64,000 nucleotides of DNA from Microcosmobacter mediterraneus (GCF_031846265.1 NZ_JAVRIA010000004.1:186001-250000); one strand, 5' to 3'. Positions 18,384 to 26,286 are shown, numbered from the stretch's first letter. Notes: a model not told the origin generated them from the letters alone. A program made the numbers and translations.

Positions 18384-19079
18384 ATGAAATATCTAATATT
18401 AATTACAGGACTATTAATTTTTAATTTTTCTTACGCTCAACCAGGTGGACAAGGTGGTAGAAATGGTGGTGGACCACCAGGTGGTCAAATGAATCGTAGT
18501 CAACAACAAAATGAAATACCAGAGTTTGATGCGTTCAAATTGGCTGGAGTATTTTCTTATGACGTAAAAGAAGCAGTCCAAAAAATAAAAATTAAAAAAG
18601 ACAAAGATTTAGAGTTAAAGGTAATTAGAACAATTGTAACCTATAATAAACGAATGGATGAACTTAGTTTATTAAACTCTCAAAACTTTGATAGTATAAA
18701 TATATTTATGAATACATTAATAATGGATTCAAGACAGCGATCAAATAGAGGAGGCCGTCAAATGAATAATCGTCAAAACCGAAATAATGAAGATTTTAGG
18801 GAACATAAGGCTAAAAAAGGTGATCCCATAAGAAATTATGTGGAGTTAAGTAAGGATAAAATTGATATAGTGAGAATGGAAGTTTTAAAAGAAGAAGAAG
18901 AACTAAATAATCAATTAAAGGCCATACTAAATGATAAACAATTTAATAAATGGACTAAATATCAAAATAAGATAAGAAAAGAATTAGTGCCTCCAAAACA
19001 AGAAGCAAATAGTCAAAATAGAAGAGGAGAAATGCATGGTGGACAAGGAAGACCTCCAGGAGGTGGAAACCGATTTTAG
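18384..19079 (+). CDS. Secreted Gly/Asn/Arg-rich hypothetical protein
   Basis: 231 residues. The signal peptide MKYLILITGLLIFNFSYAQ is followed by a low-complexity segment rich in Gly, Pro and Gln (PGGQGGRNGGGPPGGQ), a helical middle (EFDAFKLAGVFSYDVKEAVQKIKIK and later KEEEELNNQLKAILNDKQF) and a second Gly/Arg-rich tail ending GGGNRF. The helical core with NDKQFNKW is reminiscent of periplasmic CpxP/Spy-type proteins, but no diagnostic motif is present and I do not assign a function. It stands alone between uvrD and tsaC. Confidence 0.7.
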   Translation: MKYLILITGLLIFNFSYAQPGGQGGRNGGGPPGGQMNRSQQQNEIPEFDAFKLAGVFSYDVKEAVQKIKIKKDKDLELKVIRTIVTYNKRMDELSLLNSQNFDSINIFMNTLIMDSRQRSNRGGRQMNNRQNRNNEDFREHKAKKGDPIRNYVELSKDKIDIVRMEVLKEEEELNNQLKAILNDKQFNKWTKYQNKIRKELVPPKQEANSQNRRGEMHGGQGRPPGGGNRF

Positions 19080-19131
19080 TAAAGTTTAGTTCTTAATTAT
19101 GTCTTAGTTATTTTAATTCATTAAGCGTTTT

Positions 19132-19752
19132 ATGGCACAATTATTAAAAATTTACAAGGAAAATCCCAACCCTAAGGAAATTAAGAAAGTAGTAGATGTG
19201 CTTAAATCTGGTGGCTTAATTATTTACCCAACAGATACAGTTTACGGTTTAGGATGTGATATTACTAATATTAAAGCTTTAGAGCGTGTTGCTAAAATAA
19301 AAGGCGTAAAGTTAGAAAAGTCTAATTTCTCTTTTATATGTAAAGATTTAAGTAATCTCAGTGATTATGTAAAACAAATAGATACGACTACGTTTAAAAT
19401 CTTAAAGCGTGCCTTGCCTGGACCTTATACGTTTATTTTACCTGGCGCTAAGACTTTGCCTAATCCTTTTAAAAAGAGAAAAACAGTTGGTATTAGAGTG
19501 CCAGATAATGCTATTGCTTTAGATATCGTTGATGCACTTGGTAATCCAATAGTTTCAACATCTATACACGATGACGATGAGATTATTGAATATACAACAG
19601 ACCCAGAGCTTATTTTAGAAAAATGGGATAAGCTAGTTGACATGGTCATCGATGGTGGTTATGGCGATAATGAAGCCTCAACTGTTATAGATTTATCAAA
19701 GGATGTTCCAGAAGTAATAAGAGAAGGTAAAGGGAGTTTAGAAATCTTTTAG
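19132..19752 (+). CDS. tsaC: L-threonylcarbamoyladenylate synthase (Sua5/YciO/YrdC family)
   Basis: 206 residues, cytosolic. The enzyme makes threonylcarbamoyl-AMP from threonine, bicarbonate and ATP for the t6A37 modification of tRNAs reading ANN codons. Signatures: GGLIIYPTDTVYGLGCDITN near the N-terminus, KSNFSFICKDLSNLSDY, LPGPYTFILPG and GNPIVSTSIHDDDE. Family members this short contain only the YrdC domain, as here. It could alternatively be a YciO-type paralogue; the two are hard to separate by eye. Its last four bases overlap the stop of the convergent M15 peptidase gene. Confidence 0.9.
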   Translation: MAQLLKIYKENPNPKEIKKVVDVLKSGGLIIYPTDTVYGLGCDITNIKALERVAKIKGVKLEKSNFSFICKDLSNLSDYVKQIDTTTFKILKRALPGPYTFILPGAKTLPNPFKKRKTVGIRVPDNAIALDIVDALGNPIVSTSIHDDDEIIEYTTDPELILEKWDKLVDMVIDGGYGDNEASTVIDLSKDVPEVIREGKGSLEIF

Positions 19753-20534
19753 TCTCTATTATAATATTGAGCTTCATTAGATATTCCATTAACGTAGTCA
19801 CTAATAATGTTTAAACTCTCAGCAGTTTCAGCGCCATTAAATCCAATTATGTCATTTACAGTTATTATTGCATTGTAGTCATCTAAATACTGAGATGCAA
19901 TTGGTAAGTAAGACCAATGCCATTGTTCTTCATTGTATCCAGTTCTTCCGCTTTCTTTTGAGGTATAAACTTGATAAAATCCAAAACGATTAGCATTTTT
20001 AGAAAGCCAGTTATATTCTATTGCACCTTTACCTGAATTAAAGTAGCTGCTACTTAGACTGTTAATATCTATGTCTGTTCCCCAATGATGCCTTGAAGTA
20101 GAAGGCATAGCACTATACTCTAATATTTTTTGAGAACGTTCTTTTGGATTTAAATTTGAAAATGTTTGCCATTTTCTTTCCCAAATACGCTTTTGATAGT
20201 TGAAGTTCCTTGCTCCTGAGATAATTTTTAAATCGATACCATCGTTTTTGGCAGCATTGAACATGAGTTTAAAACTATCAAAACAAACTGTATTTAGATA
20301 TAATGGCTTGGATACATATTTTGATTCTACTAAAACAAATAAAGAATCATTTTTATAATCAATTTTACCGAGCAATCGTTCTTTACTAATTTTTGGTGTA
20401 GCAAGTTTAGCTAAAATGTTTTTAGGTTTTAGAGTATCGTTTTTTTCATTAACAATTTTAGTATGTTCTTGTTTGTGTTGCTTACAGGCACAAATTATTA
20501 TAAGAACACAAAGTATTTTGAGGTGGTTCTTCAT
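19749..20534 (-). CDS. M15-family D-alanyl-D-alanine carboxypeptidase-like lipoprotein
   Basis: About 261 residues. I chose the ATG at 20534 because it gives MKNHLKILCVLIIICACKQH, a lipoprotein signal with the lipidated cysteine after ICA. The frame extending to 20573 would run into the folded element upstream. The VanY-type zinc site is seen in STSRHHWGTDIDIN and EEQWHW, with ISGARNFNYQKRIWERKW as the conserved upstream helix. These enzymes trim peptidoglycan stem peptides at the outer face of the cell wall. It is convergent with tsaC (4-base overlap). A strong structured element begins 15 bases before the start codon. Confidence 0.87.
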   Translation of the reverse strand: MKNHLKILCVLIIICACKQHKQEHTKIVNEKNDTLKPKNILAKLATPKISKERLLGKIDYKNDSLFVLVESKYVSKPLYLNTVCFDSFKLMFNAAKNDGIDLKIISGARNFNYQKRIWERKWQTFSNLNPKERSQKILEYSAMPSTSRHHWGTDIDINSLSSSYFNSGKGAIEYNWLSKNANRFGFYQVYTSKESGRTGYNEEQWHWSYLPIASQYLDDYNAIITVNDIIGFNGAETAESLNIISDYVNGISNEAQYYNRD

Positions 20535-20549
20535 GTCCTTAAAAATAAG

Positions 20550-20686
20550 AAAAACCTCAAAGCGTAGCATCAATTCTATCTTAAAGATGCTTAACTATTA
20601 ATTAGACTTTTAATAGTTAAGAACTCGATTCGTTCCTTACTAACCGAAATAAGGCTCGAGCTAAACTGCATTGCTTTGAGGTTTTT
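20550..20686. other. 137-nt folded element: 14-bp closing stem with three internal hairpins
   Basis: AAAAACCTCAAAGC (20550-20563) pairs perfectly with GCTTTGAGGTTTTT (20673-20686). Inside the loop are three further stems: AGCATC/GATGCT (20566-20571 with 20586-20591); CTTAACTATTAA/TTAATAGTTAAG (20590-20601 with 20610-20621, 12 bp perfect, 8-base loop); and CTCGA/TCGAG (20624-20628 with 20656-20660) capped by CCTTA/TAAGG (20635-20639 with 20650-20654). The nested arrangement is far from random for AT-rich DNA. On the minus strand it is the leader of the M15 gene and ends with a T-rich tract. On the plus strand it also ends in a T-run. It could be a small RNA, a leader/attenuator or a non-autonomous mobile element; an AAG flanks both ends. 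Family not recognised. Confidence 0.6.
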
Positions 20687-21051
20687 AAGTGTATTGATAA
20701 TAAAAAAATCAACCAATTGACTAAACCAATTTATCAATAGGATAAAGATAGTATACCGTTAGTCTTAAAAAAATAACCGTTTAGGGAATCGGTGTTTTAG
20801 ATGAGTGAAATGATGTTTTGATTGAGCGAAATAAAAATGCTGCATCTTGTAGAAGATTTTTACAATTCTATTTTTTTAAACAATTTTTTTTGGCTTTATA
20901 ACGATATTTTAGTTTAGTAATTAGAGCATTATATACATTTACAGTAACAAAATAATGTGCTATTAATCAGATCATTCCCTCAATAAGATTTGAAAACATT
21001 AAAATTTTGTTAGGTTAAATTAGTTTTTAAGTTAGTTGTTAAATTTTGAAG
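20687..21051. other. AT-rich intergenic stretch, no gene recognised
   Basis: 365 bases between the folded element and the terminator hairpin at 21052. No credible coding frame and no tRNA or rRNA are seen. It contains runs of A and T (for example around 20870-20890) and nothing I can assign. A plus-strand transcript from here would end at the 21052 hairpin, so an unannotated non-coding RNA is possible but unsupported. Confidence 0.4.
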
Positions 21052-21082
21052 AAAACTCCAGATGCTAGTCTGGAGTTTTTTT
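21052..21082. terminator. Bidirectional terminator hairpin
   Basis: AAAACTCCAGA / TCTGGAGTTTT, an 11-bp stem with a 6-base loop (TGCTAG), followed on the plus strand by seven T's. On the minus strand it sits immediately after the stop of the DCC gene and ends in TTTTCTT. Good for termination in both directions. Confidence 0.75.
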
Positions 21083-21500
21083 ATGCTAAAAATTTATTTT
21101 TCAACTCAGGAGTAGGAATCATACAGGCATCTTTTTTGCCATACCACTTATATCTATTTTTGGCTATAAAGTCGTAAAACCAGTTTCTAATAAAAGTAGG
21201 CAGTATTCTAAATATGACTATTAAATTTCTTGGAAAACCTAATTTTGATACAATAGCAATGGCTGCAGACGATTTAATTTTTAAACCAAATTCCTCAGAA
21301 TAGAGTAGTATGGAATCTGTTTTAGAAGTATCGATATTGTATTTTGCTATAACTGCTTTCCCAACTTTAGACTGTAAAGGTGCAAACCTAAATAAATCTT
21401 TTTTATCGTGTTTAATAACATAGATTACAGAACTATTACAGAGGTTACAGACACCATCAAAAAGAATTAATTGTTTATTTTTTGGCAGTTCTAAATTCAC
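21081..21500 (-). CDS. DCC-family thiol-disulfide oxidoreductase-like protein (DUF393)
   Basis: 139 residues. The N-terminal LILFDGVCNLCNSSV contains the name-giving DxxCxxC motif, with the cysteine pair expected to be redox-active. RFAPLQSKVGKAV and SSAAIAIVSKLGFPRNL follow as in the family. No signal peptide. The family is thought to be thioredoxin-like, but substrates are unknown. The start is GTG at 21500; no ATG is available before the DGVC motif. A textbook promoter lies only five bases upstream, inside the end of the preceding gene. A terminator hairpin directly follows the stop. Confidence 0.87.
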   Translation of the reverse strand: MNLELPKNKQLILFDGVCNLCNSSVIYVIKHDKKDLFRFAPLQSKVGKAVIAKYNIDTSKTDSILLYSEEFGLKIKSSAAIAIVSKLGFPRNLIVIFRILPTFIRNWFYDFIAKNRYKWYGKKDACMIPTPELKNKFLA

Positions 21501-21504
21501 ACTG

Positions 21505-21535
21505 CAAAGATACCACTTATTACAATGAGCTCAAA
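21505..21535 (-). promoter_or_regulatory. Consensus promoter of the DCC gene, possibly giving a leaderless mRNA
   Basis: Minus strand: TTTG (plus 21532-21535), exactly 19 bases, then TATCTTTG (plus 21505-21512). Both boxes match the Bacteroidota consensus without mismatch. The -7 box ends five bases before the GTG at 21500, so transcription should begin at or very near the start codon. It overlaps the last bases of the upstream HTH gene. Confidence 0.65.
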
Positions 21536-23286
21536 TATTCTGTAAGATCTGTTTCTTTGTTTAATCCTAACTTTTTCTTAAGTCTATATTTAGATTTTAA
21601 AACACTATCTGGCAATACATTAAGCATGGAAGCAATTTCCTTGGTAGTTAAATTCATTTTTAAGAACGAAGCCAAACGCATTTCTTTTTCAGAAATATCT
21701 CCAGCTATTGATTTTATCTTATGATCAAAGTTGTTATGAACTTCAGAGAAGTAACTTTTAAAAACTTCCCAATCTTTGTCTTCGGCACTTTCCTTTTTTA
21801 ATAACATGACCAATCGCCTAAACTCTACCTTAAATAATTCTGGTGATTTTTTAATTTTTTCTAAGTTCTCTTTAAGCTCTTGGATAAATGTACTTTTTTG
21901 CACTAGGTGTAAAGTCTGACTGGCTAACTCCTTCTTTTTAAAAGCAATTTCTTGTTTGTAGATTTCCTCTTGTTTTTCCTGTTCTATTTTGTTCTTTTTA
22001 ATACGTTGCTTAAATCCAAAATAGAGGAGTCCTGCAATGGCTAAAAACGAAAACATACCTATGCCATAGAGCGTTTTGGTTAGTCTATCATTTTCAGCTT
22101 GTACGTTTAAGGTTTTAATTTCTTCTTCTTGTAAGGCTAAAGCTGCTTCTTTTTTCTCAGTTTCAAATTGTAAATGAAGCTCGTTTATTTTATCCATATT
22201 TTCTTTTCCAAAAATCGAGTCTTTGACAATGCCAAATTGTCTTTGATTTTCATAAGCACTTTTATAATCATTATTTCTAACATAGTATTTAGAAATTAAA
22301 CTGTAATCATCTAATACTCCCCTTTTACTCTTGGCCTTCTTATTAACCTCTAATGATTTCTGATAATAGTACAGTGCTTGTTTGTCATTTTTTTCTAGAC
22401 CAGCTACTCTCCCTAAATCCCTATAAGCTAGTGCTGATATTTTAGGCCAATTGTTTTCCTTCGTGATCTTTAAAGCATTATTATACCATATTTTTGCATT
22501 ATTAAAGTCTAAAGCGCGCTTATAAGCTTGACCAATAAAATTATACATTCTTGCTAAGGAATGGGTGTCATTTACTTCTTTAAAATAGGCTGCAGATTCT
22601 TTGTATTTGTCTATGGCTTTTTGATAATCTTTTTTTCTTAATTGAAGCATGGCTATGTTAGCCTTTACGCGCATTAATCCAGGTTGATTTTTAGAGTTTA
22701 CGTATGTTGTCTCTGCTTGTTCTAAATAGTCTATGGCTAAGTCATTATTGCCAACATGCATATAAACACCTGCTAAGTTCAAATAAAATCCTGATAATTT
22801 ATTATCTGAGTATTCTAAACTTTGCGCCTTTCTTAATGCTTTTAATTGAGAATCTAAAGCACTATCAAAGTTTCCTATTTGCATTTGAGTAACACCAAGC
22901 ATACTATATGCGCTGGCAACATCTGCCCCTAAATTAAGACTGTCTAATACAGGAATATGTTTAATGTATAAGTCTTCAGCTTTTTTAAGTTCAGCTTTTT
23001 CCATGAGATAAAAGGCACGCATTATTTCAGCTTTGGTAGAATACTTTAGATTATCGCTACTTATTGACGCATTAAATAGCGAGTCAATATATTTAATGGC
23101 AACTTCCGGCTTATTACCTATATATAGCTTACTTAATTCTTCATAAGATTTAAGAAGTTCATTTCCTTTCTGGGAATTAACTATTTGTAAAATACTGTCA
23201 ATCTTAGCAGAGGTTTTTTTATTAATTGCTTGACCATAATTAAATAAAAATGATAACGTAAAAAGTATTGAAAAGATGGTTTTCAT
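21520..23286 (-). CDS. TPR sensor with membrane helix and C-terminal LuxR-type HTH
   Basis: 588 residues. Signal peptide MKTIFSILFTLSFLFNYGQ; tetratricopeptide repeats from about residue 60 to 340 (for example YQKAIDKYKESAAYFKEV and ALYYYQKSLEVNKKAK) on the outer side; one transmembrane helix near residue 405 (YGIGMFSFLAIAGLLYFGF); a charged coiled-coil (KNKIEQEKQEEIYKQEIAFK); and a C-terminal helix-turn-helix (KEMRLASFLKMNLTTKEIASMLNVLPDSVLKSKYRLKKKL). The layout puts a peptide-repeat sensor in the periplasm and DNA binding in the cytosol. It is divergent from the cytolysin operon and is the obvious candidate regulator of it. Family known in Bacteroidota; ligand unknown. Confidence 0.85.
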   Translation of the reverse strand: MKTIFSILFTLSFLFNYGQAINKKTSAKIDSILQIVNSQKGNELLKSYEELSKLYIGNKPEVAIKYIDSLFNASISSDNLKYSTKAEIMRAFYLMEKAELKKAEDLYIKHIPVLDSLNLGADVASAYSMLGVTQMQIGNFDSALDSQLKALRKAQSLEYSDNKLSGFYLNLAGVYMHVGNNDLAIDYLEQAETTYVNSKNQPGLMRVKANIAMLQLRKKDYQKAIDKYKESAAYFKEVNDTHSLARMYNFIGQAYKRALDFNNAKIWYNNALKITKENNWPKISALAYRDLGRVAGLEKNDKQALYYYQKSLEVNKKAKSKRGVLDDYSLISKYYVRNNDYKSAYENQRQFGIVKDSIFGKENMDKINELHLQFETEKKEAALALQEEEIKTLNVQAENDRLTKTLYGIGMFSFLAIAGLLYFGFKQRIKKNKIEQEKQEEIYKQEIAFKKKELASQTLHLVQKSTFIQELKENLEKIKKSPELFKVEFRRLVMLLKKESAEDKDWEVFKSYFSEVHNNFDHKIKSIAGDISEKEMRLASFLKMNLTTKEIASMLNVLPDSVLKSKYRLKKKLGLNKETDLTEYLSSL

Positions 23287-23482
23287 AGTGAGAATTTTAA
23301 GTGATTTTTCCAGAAATTAGATTGTGTAAACTTAAAGAAATAAATGCTGACTATACAATGGTATATGAATTTCAAATTTAACCTTGTCCGGATAAAATCT
23401 ATGTGATTTTTGATTAATATTTTTTTAAATACTTGATAAACAGATGTTAGCATGTTTTAATTTTACTAGCCAGATCACTTTT

Positions 23483-23521
23483 TTGTCCATGTTTTTGTAA
23501 GCTTGTCCATACTTTGTCCAT
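23483..23521. promoter_or_regulatory. Three phased TTGTCCAT direct repeats (candidate activator sites)
   Basis: TTGTCCAT at 23483-23490, 23503-23510 and 23514-23521: identical 8-mers spaced 20 and 11 bases apart, close to two and one helical turns, so all face the same side of the DNA. They lie about 35-70 bases upstream of a -7 box that lacks a -33 partner, the usual position for an activator. The binder is unknown; the divergent HTH sensor is the nearest candidate. Confidence 0.5.
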
Positions 23522-23553
23522 GCCAAAAATTAGAATTAGACTTCACTACTAGA

Positions 23554-23561
23554 TAGTTTTG
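23554..23561 (+). promoter_or_regulatory. Candidate -7 box of the cytolysin operon
   Basis: TAGTTTTG matches TAnnTTTG. No TTTG lies 19-23 bases before it, which fits a promoter that needs an activator. The predicted 5' leader is about 100 bases. Confidence 0.4.
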
Positions 23562-23670
23562 GGTCATCGTTAAGTCGATAAACACATTTTGTGGTGTCTT
23601 AATTTGGAATAGGCTGCAGACTATCCAATTTAAGCTCACTACAAAAACATTAACCACAAAATTAGTTATT

Positions 23671-24603
23671 ATGAAAACAAATTCCCTAATCAAGGTTCTC
23701 CTTGTCTTATTAATACTATTTAATTATAGTTGTAGTAATGATAGTGAAGACGATCAAGATTCTGACAGTGATATAACCATTGCTGTTGATGAATACCCAA
23801 GCTCTGGCACTTTTTTAACAGAACTTATGTCTAGTTTAGATGGAAATATTAGTTATACCATTTCATCTCAAACAGTATCTCAATCCTTAATTATTGTTAA
23901 TGATCAACTTGCAGTTGGCGATTGGCTTGCATTTGATTATGAAACCAATGAATTTTTCGAAGCTGAAATAACGGCAAGTAATGGTACAGAAACTGAAACT
24001 TTTTCTGTTGTTGTAAACATTAATGACGTAGATGATATTTGGGCTTTTTTAAATGGAGACTCTCGTGCAGCTTACGAAAACGCCAATGATGGTGATTGGG
24101 TTATGATCAAAGAAAGTGAGTATAATGATTTAGCTAACTATGTAATGGACACTTCTAAAAGTGGTGCTAGTGACAGCCAAATGTTTTCTGGCAGCTCAGT
24201 TGAAAATTACACTGGAAACAGAACTATAGCAAACGATAATGGCAATTCAATTCCTTCTAACAGTTATGTGTTTGCTTTTAAATACTATTCATGGATTAAT
24301 AATGTGAATTCAAGTAAAGTCAAGTTGTCTCAAGATGATGCAGGTGGTGCTTATTTTGATTTAGGAAATACACTGCCAGAGCATAACGATGAGTTCACTC
24401 ACTTTGTACTTAAAGGGTCTAGTACACCTACAACTTCAGAAAGCTTCATAGGCATGTATGCATCAGGAACAATAGGTGTAAGAGACAGTAATGGAAATAG
24501 TTATAAATGGCGAAATGGCGATGTAGAAAATTTAGATAATACAGCATCAGGAACTGTATTTCTTAATCAAGCTTTAAGTACAACACTAAAACAATGGGAT
24601 TAA
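23671..24603 (+). CDS. Lipoprotein of unknown function, partner gene of the cytolysin-like protein
   Basis: 310 residues. The lipoprotein signal MKTNSLIKVLLVLLILFNYSCSND places the lipidated cysteine after NYS and is followed by an acidic Asp/Glu/Ser linker (SEDDQDSDSD). The remainder is beta-rich with many Asn, Ser and Asp residues: an early segment that reads like an immunoglobulin-type strand set (ITASNGTETETFSVVVNINDVDD) and a later globular part with Trp-rich stretches (KYYSWINNVNSS, YKWRNGDVENLDN). I recognise no family. Only 20 bases separate it from the cytolysin-like gene, so they are surely one transcript. Possible roles are partner, activator or self-protection factor; none is proven. 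Confidence 0.72.
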   Translation: MKTNSLIKVLLVLLILFNYSCSNDSEDDQDSDSDITIAVDEYPSSGTFLTELMSSLDGNISYTISSQTVSQSLIIVNDQLAVGDWLAFDYETNEFFEAEITASNGTETETFSVVVNINDVDDIWAFLNGDSRAAYENANDGDWVMIKESEYNDLANYVMDTSKSGASDSQMFSGSSVENYTGNRTIANDNGNSIPSNSYVFAFKYYSWINNVNSSKVKLSQDDAGGAYFDLGNTLPEHNDEFTHFVLKGSSTPTTSESFIGMYASGTIGVRDSNGNSYKWRNGDVENLDNTASGTVFLNQALSTTLKQWD

Positions 24604-24623
24604 TAACAAAATCAAAGAATATC

Positions 24624-26240
24624 ATGAAAACAAATAAATATTATCAAATTATAGCCTTAGTTCTTATAGCTTTTGTAAGCTGCAGTAAGGAAGAAATAGA
24701 AAATGTTCCAAACATAAACCCTGATGCGCAAAGTATAGCAGAATATATCATGGGCTTAGATTACAATCAGCAAGATTTATTAAATGAGCAAGATACAGGT
24801 TTAGAGCCGAGTCTTCGTGTACCAGGAGTTCCACAAACTAATACTAACCCTCCTTTAGAAGGTCAGGTTTTAACTTGCACGACAACGGACTATGATTTGT
24901 ATTCAAACTTTGAAAACATAGCCATATTAAGACCAAACCTTTCTAGCGTTTATCCTGGAGCTTTGGTTATTGGAGACGAGCAGATGGTTTTTGGGACACC
25001 AACACCTTTGTCCATAAATAGAGGTCCTGCCACGTTAAGGTTAGATTTACCAGGCATTGGTGATCAAGGTACTATTGTAGTTGATAATCCTGCTTCTAAT
25101 GCAGAATTTGGTGCTAAGCTCGATAATGCATTGGAGTGGTGGAACGAAAACAACGGACAGTATCCTGATGGTGAAGGCTATGTTAATGATGCTGGCTCTA
25201 CTTACGATTCCGCAACCTTGTACTCTTCTGTTCAATTAGGCTTGGATGTAGGCTTAAACTTAGCTTGGGCAGATAATAGTGTTGCCTCACAACTACAATT
25301 CGATTCTACTTCAGAAACACGTGTTGCTACTATGGTGTTTAAGCAAGTTTTTTACGATGTAACTATGGATAACCCAGCAAGTGTGGCTTCTGTTTTTGGA
25401 AATGATGTTTCATTAGAACAAGTACAGAGTCTTATTGATAATGAAAGACCACCAGCTTATGTCAGCTCAGTATCTTATGGACGTATTATTATGCTTCGTA
25501 TGGAAACTACCTACGATGAAACTAATGCCTCCTTGGACGCAGCTTTAGAGTATGCAGCTGGTGTGGACATTGATGCTACAATAGATTCAGAATTGAGTGA
25601 TGTATTAAAAACATCTTCTATTAAAATTTTGACCTTAGGAGGAAATGCTGAAGTTGCTGCGAGTTCTGTAAACTTGGTTTATGATGATGAGGAGGATATT
25701 AGTCCAGGAGTACTTAATGATATTATTACTGGCGAAAATGCTTTATACAGCAGAAATAATCCTGGAGTACCAATTTCATATACTATTAGATATTTAAAAG
25801 ATAACTCTTTAGCAAAAATGGGCTATTCAGAATCATATACGGCTACAGAATGTGGAAGAACTGACTTTGACAATAAGCCTATTAAAGTTTATAATGACTT
25901 TGAAGTTAGAAACATGAGGATCCGCATATGGTATACCTACAATGAAGCAGGTGAGGAGGTGAATTACGATTCTGGTTGGAACACTATAACTGATGAGGAT
26001 CAGGAAACATTTACCATTCCTGATGGCGCTTGGGATGTGGAATACGATTTAGAATATTATGGAACACTTGGTGTTGGCGGTTGGGAGAATTTTGATACAG
26101 ATACTCCAGGTCATGTTGGTACTCAGATATGTTTACGTGGTTACAATCCATCTGGTTGGGGCAATGGTGATATTGCAATATGTTATGCATGTACTAACCC
26201 TCAAAGTAATTCTAGTGGATGCGATAATTATCCGGATTAA
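24624..26240 (+). CDS. Cholesterol-dependent-cytolysin-like (CDCL) pore-forming lipoprotein
   Basis: 538 residues from the ATG at 24624, which gives a lipoprotein signal ending AFVSC (the upstream in-frame ATG at 24594 overlaps the previous gene). The body follows the thiol-activated cytolysin fold in order: SIAEYIMGLDYNQQDLLN; VYPGALVIGDEQMV then PTPLSINRGPATLRLDLPGI; the core FKQVFYDVTMDNPASVASVFG; PPAYVSSVSYGRIIMLRMET, which matches the strongly conserved VSYGR segment; and the second membrane-hairpin region ending IKILTLGGNAEVAA. The C-terminal domain is a beta sandwich (FEVRNMRIRIWYTYN) but lacks the canonical undecapeptide ECTGLAWEWWR, so cholesterol binding in the classical way is not expected. 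Related Bacteroidota proteins form pores. A terminator follows. Confidence 0.85.
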   Translation: MKTNKYYQIIALVLIAFVSCSKEEIENVPNINPDAQSIAEYIMGLDYNQQDLLNEQDTGLEPSLRVPGVPQTNTNPPLEGQVLTCTTTDYDLYSNFENIAILRPNLSSVYPGALVIGDEQMVFGTPTPLSINRGPATLRLDLPGIGDQGTIVVDNPASNAEFGAKLDNALEWWNENNGQYPDGEGYVNDAGSTYDSATLYSSVQLGLDVGLNLAWADNSVASQLQFDSTSETRVATMVFKQVFYDVTMDNPASVASVFGNDVSLEQVQSLIDNERPPAYVSSVSYGRIIMLRMETTYDETNASLDAALEYAAGVDIDATIDSELSDVLKTSSIKILTLGGNAEVAASSVNLVYDDEEDISPGVLNDIITGENALYSRNNPGVPISYTIRYLKDNSLAKMGYSESYTATECGRTDFDNKPIKVYNDFEVRNMRIRIWYTYNEAGEEVNYDSGWNTITDEDQETFTIPDGAWDVEYDLEYYGTLGVGGWENFDTDTPGHVGTQICLRGYNPSGWGNGDIAICYACTNPQSNSSGCDNYPD

Positions 26241-26255
26241 GTTAGTTTAGTAAAG

Positions 26256-26286
26256 GCGAGATTTTAGAGATAAAATCTCGCTTTTT
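26256..26286 (+). terminator. Terminator of the cytolysin operon
   Basis: GCGAGATTTTA / TAAAATCTCGC, a perfect 11-bp stem with a GAGA loop, then TTTTT. It starts 16 bases after the stop of the cytolysin-like gene and touches the stop of the convergent yggS gene. Confidence 0.8.

Larger units (their letters stand above)
23287..23670. other. Divergent regulatory region between the HTH sensor and the cytolysin operon
   Basis: 384 bases without a gene. It holds four copies of TTGTCC (23384, 23483, 23503 and 23514; the last three extend to TTGTCCAT), a TAAATTTG box for the minus-strand gene (plus 23373-23380) and a TAGTTTTG box for the plus-strand operon (23554-23561). A 72-codon minus-strand frame across 23475-23693 is judged spurious. 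Confidence 0.5.

Noticed and set aside
20550..20686. Folded element considered as an integron attC site or tRNA cluster
   Set aside because: No attC core-site sequences (RYYYAAC/GTTRRRY) at its ends, no integrase gene, and none of the hairpins gives a tRNA cloverleaf.
23475..23693. 72-codon minus-strand open frame over the cytolysin promoter region
   Set aside because: It overlaps the start of the lipoprotein gene, its content is explained by the repeats and AT-rich sequence, and no family motif is visible.
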